Source: an uncultured Rothia sp.
Lineage (GTDB): Bacteria; Actinomycetota; Actinomycetes; Actinomycetales; Micrococcaceae
NCBI GenBank assembly: GCA_946222285.1
Contig: CAMIIP010000035.1
Location: 1-11,069 of the forward strand
Length of the DNA: 11,069 bases
Reading direction: 5' to 3'
Numbering within the stretch: the stretch's first letter is position 1; each line of letters starts with the position of its first letter. The position numbers and the translations under genes were made by a program. A model generated the notes under the pieces. It was not told the origin of the DNA and made no database searches. It worked only from the letters and a program-made list of their open reading frames with translations. Of the stretch, positions 1 to 6,616 are shown piece by piece.

Positions 1-97
1 TGTTGTTGGTGAGGATTGATTTCTGTTCTACGAAGCAGTGGGTCTTGAATTTTTCGGCGAGTGCGAGGACGGCGTCGTGGTTGCCGTAGAGGACCAT
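1..97 (-). CDS. partial reading frame with a GNHD motif, possible metallophosphoesterase fragment
   Basis: Reading leftwards from the ATG at 97, 32 codons stay open to the window edge and begin MVLYGNHDAVLALAEKF. A purine-rich AAGGAAA stretch lies about 9 bases upstream, and an in-frame TGA sits six codons before the ATG. GNHD(E) is a metal-binding motif of calcineurin-like phosphoesterases, but in that family it normally lies 60 or more residues into the protein, after the D-x-H and GD motifs. Here it is five residues from the start. The fragment is therefore either a 5'-truncated relic, perhaps broken by the adjacent insertion-sequence remnant, or an unrelated short protein. The rest lies outside the window. 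Family assignment is weak. Confidence 0.35.
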   Translation of the reverse strand, partial: MVLYGNHDAVLALAEKFKTHCFVEQKSILTNN

Positions 98-146
98 TGG
101 CGTGTGTTTCCTTCAGAGTGAATATATACGTGGTTTAATTCCGTAA

Positions 147-360
147 TTATAAAAGCACTAACACGCCAGAAACCACCTCCTGAGATATCCGATAACCCAA
201 ACCCTGATGCAACCGGCTCTCATTCCACCAGATCCCCCAGCAGTATCAGATTCCAACCCACGCACTGATTCAAACAGGCGGTCCTTGACCATCTCACACT
301 TATAAGCACCGTTCATGAACTCAGACAGAGCATTATCATAAGATCCCCCCCGGTAGAACC
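147..360 (-). pseudogene. IS3-family transposase, C-terminal remnant with frameshifts
   Basis: On the minus strand one frame reads SYDNALSEFMNGAYKCEMV, the conserved block around the catalytic Glu of IS3-type (rve/DDE) transposases. A second frame reads WWNESRLHQGLGYR followed by ISQEVV, the usual C-terminal 'W.N..RLH..LGYRSP.E' block, and stops at TAA (147-149). The frames are offset. One shift lies near the run of five C at 234-238. A second lies at the run of seven C at 344-350, where GSTG in another frame precedes SYDNAL. The first two catalytic Asp residues and the rest of the protein are absent. This is a dead fragment, not an active element. No terminal inverted repeats or target duplications were identified. 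Family level is fairly sure; the exact IS is not. Confidence 0.75.
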
Positions 361-376
361 TTAGGCTTAGGTTCTA
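354..376. repeat. perfect inverted repeat at the edge of the transposase remnant
   Basis: TAGAACCT (354-361) and AGGTTCTA (369-376) are perfect complements around a 7-base loop. The repeat lies just where recognisable transposase sequence ends. It could be part of a recombination junction, a DNA hairpin or chance. Positions 377-532, up to the lipoprotein gene, hold no reading frame and no promoter I can support. Confidence 0.45.
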
Positions 377-532
377 AGGACTGTCGCACCTAGCTATACA
401 AAATCAGGTAGCTATGAAAAGCTAGTCTCTCAATAAGCGATTGCTGCTTTTAACTTCAGCACCGGGGATATAGAGTGTGTTGCGGAGGTTGCTTATCTCC
501 ACAGCAAATTTTTACCCTCCAGGAGTCTCTCT

Positions 533-1294
533 ATGAAACTAAATACCAAGTCCACACGGTTCTTTATGGTTCCCTCTATTTCCTTACTTGCGTTGGGCGT
601 TTTAGCCGGGTGCGGTTCGAATGAAAATGCCAACGATTCCGTTACGGAATCACCAACCTCATCATCTGCTACAGTCTCAAGTTCTACGGCTGCCGAATCT
701 TCCGAAGCTACAGCGTCGCCCACCGATTCCCCTGTTCCCTCTAGTTCTTCCAGTTCTTCTGCAGAGGCAGAGGGAAATACTGTAGTAGCAGAGAAGAACA
801 AGATTTCCTTTACCGTTCCTGAGGGCTGGGATTCCATCAACCTGGCAACGGTTGATTACTCTGCACCTGATGCTCAGGAGCTCCTTCAGCAAATTGCTAC
901 TTCCAGCAACATAACTGTGGAAGAGCTAGAAGCTCAGATGAAAGAATATGATCTCAGCGTTTACGATACAGGTGTTGACGGTACTGAGATTGATAACATC
1001 ACCGTTGCAGCTCAACCCGTTGCCGCTGCTGCGCTTCCCACTGAGCAAGATACTCTGATTATGATTCAGTCAATGCTTTCTGCGATTCCCGGTGCGTACT
1101 CGACCTTTGAGACTCCCCTCGGCGAAGGAGCTTCTCAGGCATATACCACTGAGATTGTTGGGCGTTCCCTCAACAACCAACTTCTTATTGTTCCTAGCGG
1201 TATGGATAAATCGTTCACCGTTCTTACCGTCACGTCTTCCGGTGACGTTCAGGCGATTGCCGATCAGATTATCAGCTCTCTCAAAAAGGCGTAG
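533..1294 (+). CDS. secreted lipoprotein, LpqN-like
   Basis: This is a 253-residue lipoprotein. The N-terminus is basic, then hydrophobic, and ends in a lipobox LAGC at residues 24-27, so Cys27 should be lipidated and the protein tethered to the outer face of the membrane. Residues 36-80 form a Ser/Thr/Ala/Glu-rich disordered linker. The folded part (about 86-253) opens with KISFTVPEGWD and closes with a strand/helix pattern (SFTVLTVTSSGDVQAIADQI). This layout resembles LpqN/PsbP-like lipoproteins of actinobacteria, whose role is poorly defined; the assignment is inference from pattern. The ATG is supported by AGGAG at 521-525 with a 7-base spacer. The gene appears to stand alone, with decayed IS sequence before it and a strong terminator after it. 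Confidence 0.85.
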   Translation: MKLNTKSTRFFMVPSISLLALGVLAGCGSNENANDSVTESPTSSSATVSSSTAAESSEATASPTDSPVPSSSSSSSAEAEGNTVVAEKNKISFTVPEGWDSINLATVDYSAPDAQELLQQIATSSNITVEELEAQMKEYDLSVYDTGVDGTEIDNITVAAQPVAAAALPTEQDTLIMIQSMLSAIPGAYSTFETPLGEGASQAYTTEIVGRSLNNQLLIVPSGMDKSFTVLTVTSSGDVQAIADQIISSLKKA

Positions 1295-1310
1295 TTTCGC
1301 CCTGTTCATC

Positions 1311-1354
1311 AAAAACCTCGCTCTGCTTCAAAATACAGCAGAGCGAGGTTTTTT
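1311..1354. terminator. strong rho-independent terminator, probably bidirectional
   Basis: A 17-base perfect stem pairs 1311-1327 with 1337-1353 around a 9-base loop. The core is CCTCGCTCTGCT and a T run follows on the plus strand. It ends the lipoprotein transcript 17 bases after the stop codon. The A run at the 5' side gives a T run on the minus strand, so it can also end the lysozyme transcript arriving from the right, about 70 bases past its stop. Confidence 0.92.
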
Positions 1355-1423
1355 AGTGAGTCGGTTTATAGATGATCCCTAAGGGAACATATAGGACGCC
1401 GCCGTAACCACCTGCTGGCGAGC

Positions 1424-3091
1424 CTAGGCTATCCGCGCGTAGCGGTAGATGAAGGCGGCCATGGCCGAGCGACTAATGTGATCTTGGGGGTGAAAAGTGC
1501 CGTCGTTCCAACCGGTGGTGATGCCGGTGCTAGCTAGCCAAGAAATTTCTTTGTAGAACTGGTGGTTGGTGGGAACATCCGTAAAGAGTGATTTTGCCGG
1601 CGGTGTGTAGGCGGGTGAACCAGCCAAACGGTAGAGGAAAGCTCCCATGGCAGCTCGGCTAATACCGTTTTCTGGGCGGAAGGTGCCATCGTTCCAACCA
1701 GTGGTAATACCCTGAGAAGCTAACCAGCTAATTTCTTTGTAGAACTGGTGGTTGGTGGGAACATCCGTAAAGGGTGATTTCGCCGGGGGTGTGTAGGCGG
1801 GTGAACCAGCTAGGCGATACATGAAAGCTGCCATTGCTGCACGGCTGTTATTTTCGTCCGGTCGGTAGGTTCCGTCTGCCCAGCCAGTGGTAATTCCTGT
1901 ATTCACTAGCCAGGTGATTTCGCGGTAGAACTGATGGTTAGTGGGAACGTCTCGGAAAGAGACGTTTGCCGTTGCAGGAGCGCCCTTGGGCTTGTAATTA
2001 GCAACCACAGCAAAATTGCGTAAATCGCTCAGTGTTCCGTTGAATACGTTAGAGTCTCCGGGGAAAGGGCCTTCTGCTGAATACTGCCACAGGTCATAGG
2101 TACTCCAACCTGCAGGCATTGCGCCGGGGGTTGGTGCGTAGCTTGCCAGGTGCAGCGGCAGATAGCTAAAAGCGGATGAGTAGCCAGTGCAGGTATTCCA
2201 CCAGTGTGCAGTGGAATAAACAGCGGGGTAACGCCCGGTAATGCGCCTGTATTCGTCTACGAAAGATTTGATCCAGGATCGCATCTGCGCAGGGGTCAAG
2301 TTGTAGCACATATCGCCCAAGCTGGAGTAAGGGTTGTATTCGATGTCGAGCAAACCAGGTAAGGTTCGCCCGTCTGCGCTCCAACCGCCGCCGTTGGCGA
2401 TAAAGTAGCGAGCCTGAGCAGCACCGCTAGAGTTTAGGGTAGGAATGGCAAAGTGATAGGCACCTCGAATCATGCCCGCTTCGGTAGCTCCCACGTACTG
2501 GTTAGAAAAAGCCGGGGAAACATAGCTGTCGCCTTCGGTTGCCTTGATATAAGCAAAGCGAGCACCGTTAGCGTATTCGGCGTTCCAGTCAACAATGGGT
2601 TGCCAGCCAGAAACGTCCAGGCCAAGAACGCCAGATCCAGTAGGGCTAGGGTAGGCGGCTGTAGCCGAACTAACCTTAGATTCAGCTTTTTCCTCTGCCT
2701 GTTCCAAAGCAGATGCAAATTCATCTTCGCTCACAGCCACATCCTTTCCGTTCTGAGCAGCTAGGATATCTTCTTTTGCCTTTTCAAGCGAAGTTTCGGA
2801 AAGATTTGAGGTATCGGAAAGGTCTTTAAGTCCCTGCCCCATGGTTGCACCAGGGTTTCCCTCACCGGTTTTGGGTGGAGCTTCTGCCAGTTGTGGGGTT
2901 TCTAAGACCGCAGATTCAGGAAGGGCTTCTTGAACCTGAGCGGTTTCTGACCCGTTGGTCAGCGAACCGAGCTCTTCTGAAGAAGGGGCTACCGCTTGGG
3001 CGGGAAGGGCGGAAGTAACTAGTGCGAAAGCTAGCGAGAAAGCCGCCAGATAACGTGCCGTAGTGCCGGGGGATTTTTTCAATGTCATCAT
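1424..3091 (-). CDS. secreted GH25 lysozyme (N-acetylmuramidase) with three SLH repeats
   Basis: This 555-residue protein should cleave the beta-1,4 bond between MurNAc and GlcNAc in peptidoglycan. A Sec signal peptide ends at about AQA (31-33). Residues 34-150 are an acidic, low-complexity linker. The GH25 domain spans about 154-365: D159 in GLDVSGWQ and D249/E251 in GLLDIEYN match the family's acidic active-site residues, and the 90-residue gap is usual for Cellosyl-type enzymes. YIKATEG, GAYHF and YDLWQYS are further GH25 blocks. Three SLH repeats follow at 377-438, 439-500 and 501-555, likely holding the enzyme on the wall. Likely roles are wall turnover, cell separation or attack on other bacteria. 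The start is one of two adjacent ATGs; no good ribosome site precedes it. The gene is divergent from the nucleotidase, which carries the same anchor. Confidence 0.93.
   Translation of the reverse strand: MMTLKKSPGTTARYLAAFSLAFALVTSALPAQAVAPSSEELGSLTNGSETAQVQEALPESAVLETPQLAEAPPKTGEGNPGATMGQGLKDLSDTSNLSETSLEKAKEDILAAQNGKDVAVSEDEFASALEQAEEKAESKVSSATAAYPSPTGSGVLGLDVSGWQPIVDWNAEYANGARFAYIKATEGDSYVSPAFSNQYVGATEAGMIRGAYHFAIPTLNSSGAAQARYFIANGGGWSADGRTLPGLLDIEYNPYSSLGDMCYNLTPAQMRSWIKSFVDEYRRITGRYPAVYSTAHWWNTCTGYSSAFSYLPLHLASYAPTPGAMPAGWSTYDLWQYSAEGPFPGDSNVFNGTLSDLRNFAVVANYKPKGAPATANVSFRDVPTNHQFYREITWLVNTGITTGWADGTYRPDENNSRAAMAAFMYRLAGSPAYTPPAKSPFTDVPTNHQFYKEISWLASQGITTGWNDGTFRPENGISRAAMGAFLYRLAGSPAYTPPAKSLFTDVPTNHQFYKEISWLASTGITTGWNDGTFHPQDHISRSAMAAFIYRYARIA
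1544..1772 (-). repeat. tandem SLH-coding repeat with a 43-base identical segment
   Basis: Positions 1544-1586 and 1730-1772 are identical over 43 bases and lie exactly 186 bases (62 codons) apart, inside SLH repeats 3 and 2 of the lysozyme gene. Identity continues with few changes to about 1618 and 1804. The first repeat (around 1916-1960) is more diverged. This points to recent tandem duplication or gene conversion among SLH units. Confidence 0.85.
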
Positions 3092-3117
3092 TTCGTATCG
3101 TTAACCAGAGTGTCTAT

Positions 3118-3177
3118 GCGAGAAAGCACGCTAGGTTCGAAGCTGTGTGGGGAACACAAGAGCCTAGGGTCTTTCGC
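3118..3177 (-). promoter_or_regulatory. candidate structured 5' leader of the lysozyme mRNA
   Basis: Three nested complementary pairs are visible: GAAAG (3122-3126) with CTTTC (3171-3175), CTAGG (3131-3135) with CCTAG (3163-3167), and TGTGT (3144-3148) with ACACA (3154-3158) closing a 5-base loop. They fall in the untranslated region just upstream of the lysozyme start, where no normal Shine-Dalgarno sequence is seen. It does not match the c-di-AMP (ydaO) riboswitch, which controls wall hydrolases in actinobacteria. Folding and function are inferred only. Confidence 0.35.
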
Positions 3178-3182
3178 CTACA

Positions 3183-3212
3183 AATATAACGGTAGTTCTG
3201 CAGATCATGCAC
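3183..3212 (-). promoter_or_regulatory. candidate promoter of the lysozyme gene
   Basis: On the minus strand TATATT (complement of 3183-3188) is a good -10 hexamer. The -35 region 17-18 bases upstream (TGCATG or GTGCAT) is weak and overlaps the first TCATGCACT repeat. Transcription would begin near 3176, at the foot of the predicted leader structure. Confidence 0.35.
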
Positions 3213-3259
3213 TATTTAACCCCAGATAATTACGTAATTTCATGCACTGTTTACCCACA
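3205..3259. promoter_or_regulatory. direct repeats flanking a 12-bp palindrome, candidate operator
   Basis: TCATGCACTATTTAACCCCA (3205-3224) and TCATGCACTGTTTACCCACA (3240-3259) match at 16 of 20 positions, 35 bases apart. Between them lies the perfect palindrome AATTACGTAATT (3228-3239). The block sits between the divergent lysozyme and nucleotidase genes and touches the lysozyme -35 region, so a shared regulator is plausible. No regulator gene is nearby. The rest of the intergenic stretch (3260-3388) holds only the nucleotidase leader. Confidence 0.45.
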
Positions 3260-3388
3260 CCAGAAGGCGAAAGCAGTGAGTAAAGAACGACGCACCAAAA
3301 GATTTTTCTCATTATTCATCGAGGTTTTACCCGTTCAGGCTATGGTGTGAGTTGAAACAACACACTCATTCATCCTAAGGATTCTCTC

Positions 3389-5929
3389 GTGACCTCTCGC
3401 TTGAACCGCACCGGTGTAGCTGGCGTACTTTCGCTGGCGCTCGTCGTCCTCCCCCTTGCTTCCCTGCCCGCTCAAGCAGCTGAAGAAGGCGAGCGCACTC
3501 TACAGCTACTCAATATCAATGATTTTCATGGACGAATCAGTATGGATATTGGGTTAGGTTTAGCAGAGACGGTTCAACAACAGCGTACAGAGAACCCTAA
3601 CTCGGTACTTCTTTCGGCTGGCGATAATGTTTCGGCTTCTCTCTACGTATCCAGCGTGCAGAACGACGAACCGACTCTCGCCTACCTCAATGCTCTGGGC
3701 TTACAGGCGAGCGCCGCAGGTAACCATGAGTTCGATAAAGGCTTCGATGATCTAAAACATCGCATCTCGCAGTCGGCAGATTTTCCGATTCTCGGTGCCA
3801 ACGTTACTGATAAAGCAACCGGAGAGCCTGCGCTTGATCCTTACACCATCATCACTAGTGCCGACGGTACGAAAATCGGCGTGATTGGTACCGTAACTAC
3901 GGAGACCCCGCAACTCACCGATCCATCGGCACTTGCTGGCGTAAATTTTGGAGATACGGTTGAGGCAACTAACAAGTATGCCCAGCAGCTTTCGGACGGC
4001 GATGAGGCTAACGGTGAGGCAGACGTTATTGTTGCCGAGTATCACCAGGGTGTTGATGTTTCCAACGTAGCCGATCCGATTGTGGCAGGCACTGACCCTG
4101 CAGTAGATGTTATTTTTACCGGTCACACCCACCAGGAATATGTGATGGATGCGCCTGTGCCGGGCGAAGCAGGCAAGACTAGGCCCGTGATGCAGACCGG
4201 TAATTATGGTGATAATTTGGGTGATGTAACGCTGACTCTCGATAAAGATAAGAATGTTACCGGCTATACCAGTACCCTGCATAAGCGCGTGGCAACGCCT
4301 TCAGCAGATACTATCGCTGCCGATCACACCCTTAGCGAAGTGAATACTATTCTGGAAGATGCCAACGCTTTTGCTACTGAAAAGGGCAACGAAAAGGTAG
4401 CTCGGTTAGAAGACAAAATCACTACGGGGTACGACGCCACCAAAGAGGCAAACCGGGGAGGGTTAGATCAGCGCGACCGCGAGTCAACCATGGGTCACTT
4501 GGTAGCTGATATGTATCTTTCAGCAGCTAACTCCACCGGTCGCACACCGGCAGATATCGGTATTGTGAACCCTGGCGGTTTACGCGATGAATTTCCCAGC
4601 GGTTTGCGCACCTCGCTGGCAGCTCCCGTGGGCGATCTCAAAGTTTCTGATGCTGTAGCGGTGACTCCCTTTGCCAATAATCTCTGGACCACTGAACTTT
4701 CCGGGGCTCAGCTCAAAACTGTGTTAGAAGAGCAGTGGCAACAAGATGCCAGCGGAAATATGGCTAGCCGTCCTTATCTGCAACTGGGGCTTTCTTCGAA
4801 TGTCACCTATACCTACACCGGTTCTGCTGATGCAGCGGGCTATGCTCAGCGGGGTCAGCATATCCAGCAGATTTTTGTGAATGGTCAAGCGGTCAAAGAT
4901 TCAGATACATTTACCGTTGCAATTCCCTCCTTCCTTCTTGGCGGAGGCGATAATTTTACAACTCTTTCTCAGGGAACCAGCGCTAAAGATACCGCTCTCG
5001 TTGATTCAGATGCTTTCGTAGATTACCTGCGTGCGCAGGGTACGGTGAAGGCTCGTTTTGAGAAACAGGCTGTACGCGTTGAAAATCTGGCAGGTTCTTA
5101 CGATGCAGCGGGTAACCTGAAATTCAACGTTTCCCATCTTGAAACGCAGAGCTATGGCGTTCCCGCTCTCACTAGCCTTGACGTTAACATCGATGGTAGC
5201 AAAATTGGCACTGTTGAGGTCAAAGACGGCGCGGCAGCGATTGATTTGGCACTGGCTCCTCACGGGGTTAAAGCAGGTAACCACGAGGTAACTCTCACCG
5301 ATCCGAGCGGATTGGTAGGCACCGAAATTCGTACCGTCGTCACTGTAACCAACACCGAGCCTCCAACCTTTACCGATGTTGCTCAGGATCATCCCTTCTC
5401 CAAAGAGATTAGCTGGCTGGCGAGCACCGGCATCACCACCGGCTGGGACGACGGTACCTTTCGCCCTGCAGACGACACATCTCGCGCGGCCATGGCAGCT
5501 TTCTTCTACCGGGCTGCTGGTTCGCCCGAGTACACCGCACCTACTGTTTCACAGTTCAAGGATGTCAACCCTTCCGATCCTTTCTACAAGGAAATTTCTT
5601 GGCTGGCAGAACAGGGAATTACCACCGGCTGGGACGACGGAACCTTCCGTCCGAACGAGAAAATTGACCGCGCAAGTATGGCAGCTTTCTTCTACCGTTT
5701 TGCCGGACAACCGCATTATGTTGCTCCCAGTAACTCCGAGTTCAAAGACCTCACTTCGCAGAGTTCTTTCTACAGGGAGATTAGCTGGATGCATAGCCGG
5801 GGCATTGCGACCGGTTGGGACGATGGCACTTTCCGCCCCAACGCCTCCATCAAGCGTGACGCTACGGCAGCTTTCTTTTACCGCTACGCGTTCTACGCGG
5901 GTACAAACTTTGCACCGCAGGCTCACTAG
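3389..5929 (+). CDS. secreted 5'-nucleotidase / metallophosphatase with three SLH repeats
   Basis: This 846-residue exported enzyme likely removes phosphate from extracellular nucleotides, for nucleoside and phosphate salvage. A signal peptide ends near AQA (28-30). The metallophosphatase domain (about 37-300) has NDFHG (44-48), GDN (78-80), GNHEFDKG (111-118), EYHQG (H219) and GHTH (245-248), so all expected metal ligands are present. The 5'-nucleotidase C-terminal domain (about 340-560) has NPGGLR (394-399) and FLLGGGDNF (515-523). An Ig-like segment spans about 565-655. Three SLH repeats lie at 658-718, 720-780 and 783-838. Substrate range cannot be read from sequence. The start is GTG at 3389, set by AAGGA at 3377-3381 with a 7-base spacer. 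A TATGGT at 3341-3346 could be a -10, but no clear -35 is seen. The closest neighbour in design is the divergent lysozyme. Confidence 0.93.
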   Translation: MTSRLNRTGVAGVLSLALVVLPLASLPAQAAEEGERTLQLLNINDFHGRISMDIGLGLAETVQQQRTENPNSVLLSAGDNVSASLYVSSVQNDEPTLAYLNALGLQASAAGNHEFDKGFDDLKHRISQSADFPILGANVTDKATGEPALDPYTIITSADGTKIGVIGTVTTETPQLTDPSALAGVNFGDTVEATNKYAQQLSDGDEANGEADVIVAEYHQGVDVSNVADPIVAGTDPAVDVIFTGHTHQEYVMDAPVPGEAGKTRPVMQTGNYGDNLGDVTLTLDKDKNVTGYTSTLHKRVATPSADTIAADHTLSEVNTILEDANAFATEKGNEKVARLEDKITTGYDATKEANRGGLDQRDRESTMGHLVADMYLSAANSTGRTPADIGIVNPGGLRDEFPSGLRTSLAAPVGDLKVSDAVAVTPFANNLWTTELSGAQLKTVLEEQWQQDASGNMASRPYLQLGLSSNVTYTYTGSADAAGYAQRGQHIQQIFVNGQAVKDSDTFTVAIPSFLLGGGDNFTTLSQGTSAKDTALVDSDAFVDYLRAQGTVKARFEKQAVRVENLAGSYDAAGNLKFNVSHLETQSYGVPALTSLDVNIDGSKIGTVEVKDGAAAIDLALAPHGVKAGNHEVTLTDPSGLVGTEIRTVVTVTNTEPPTFTDVAQDHPFSKEISWLASTGITTGWDDGTFRPADDTSRAAMAAFFYRAAGSPEYTAPTVSQFKDVNPSDPFYKEISWLAEQGITTGWDDGTFRPNEKIDRASMAAFFYRFAGQPHYVAPSNSEFKDLTSQSSFYREISWMHSRGIATGWDDGTFRPNASIKRDATAAFFYRYAFYAGTNFAPQAH

Positions 5930-5969
5930 TCTTTGGATTTCGGGATTCTCTTGGCACTACGCTAGGAGT

Positions 5970-5983
5970 TAGGCTAGAGGCTA
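5970..5983 (+). promoter_or_regulatory. candidate leaderless promoter (-10 TAGGCT, 7 bases before ATG)
   Basis: TAGGCT (5970-5975) fits the actinobacterial TANNNT -10 and ends exactly 7 bases before the ATG at 5983, so transcription could start at the start codon. TTGGCA at 5951-5956 resembles a -35, but its 13-base spacer is too short. The alternative is normal initiation with AGGAG at 5964-5968, whose 14-base spacer is too long. Confidence 0.35.
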
Positions 5984-6486
5984 TGACTCTTCTTGCAGAT
6001 AGTTCAGCCACTTCTTCGGTAGCTCTCAGCTGGATATTTTTAGGGATTCTGACAGTATCAGTTGCCCTGGCTCTTTACTGTGTATTTACCATTTATCGCA
6101 ATCCTTATTTCAATGAGTTACAAAAGATTGGCTGGCTTCTGCTCTGCCTGGGTCTTCCCGTTTTTGGGCCTCTAGCTTGGATTAGTCGTGCTCACCATGA
6201 GAAGAAAGTTCAGCTCAACCCAGCAAAATATGGGGTTCACCCCACTCCCTCTGTTATCGACTTTGCCGCTAAGCTGATGCCGGTCTCTGATGATGTCGCA
6301 ATTACTTCTGCTTCAAGGTCGGATTCGGCTTCTTCCGCAGGCTCCCCTGGGAAAGCCTGCACATCCAACAAAAACACTCGCTTTGCTCCCACCGAATTTG
6401 CAACGGATTCAGAGTCTTCAGACTCCCCCGGCAATCCCCATCTCAGCTCTGGCAAAGACGGTGGCCCGCGCGTCCTGCGGTTTTAG
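5983..6486 (+). CDS. small membrane protein with a PLDc_N-like two-helix domain
   Basis: This 167-residue protein has two hydrophobic helices, about 14-37 and 48-68. They are joined by a short polar turn (IYRNPYFNELQKIG), and the second ends in a LPVFGPLAW motif. That pattern matches the phospholipase D-nuclease N-terminal (PLDc_N) domain, a membrane hairpin often found alone in actinobacteria; no PLD catalytic HKD motif is present. Residues 70-167 are hydrophilic, Ser/Asp/Pro-rich and probably disordered in the cytoplasm. Function is unknown. The gene is 53 bases after the nucleotidase with no terminator between, so read-through is possible, though a -10-like hexamer directly precedes its start. 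It converges on the exporter gene. Confidence 0.75.
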   Translation: MTLLADSSATSSVALSWIFLGILTVSVALALYCVFTIYRNPYFNELQKIGWLLLCLGLPVFGPLAWISRAHHEKKVQLNPAKYGVHPTPSVIDFAAKLMPVSDDVAITSASRSDSASSAGSPGKACTSNKNTRFAPTEFATDSESSDSPGNPHLSSGKDGGPRVLRF

Positions 6487-6552
6487 CGCCAGCGCTTCTC
6501 CCTACACACAAAAGTTTGTACCTGTAGCAGCTCTCTAGCTTCGACTGCCGGT

Positions 6553-6599
6553 AAAAAAGAAGCAGCCACCGAGCACTCTCATGAGCTCGGTGGCTGTTT
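6553..6599. terminator. bidirectional rho-independent terminator
   Basis: CAGCCACCGAGC (6563-6574) pairs perfectly with GCTCGGTGGCTG (6585-6596) around a 10-base loop. On the minus strand it is followed by TTCTTTTTT, making it a strong terminator for the exporter, whose stop lies about 20 bases earlier. On the plus strand only TTTC follows, but it probably also ends the membrane-protein transcript. Confidence 0.9.
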
Positions 6600-6616
6600 C
6601 GGTCTATATCTACCGT

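Noticed and set aside
3118..3177. c-di-AMP (ydaO) riboswitch before the lysozyme gene
   Set aside because: The conserved riboswitch blocks are absent and the leader is too short.
5376..5972. Long plus-strand frame overlapping the end of the nucleotidase gene
   Set aside because: It is out of frame with the clearly coding SLH repeats and its translation is low-complexity; it is a shadow frame.
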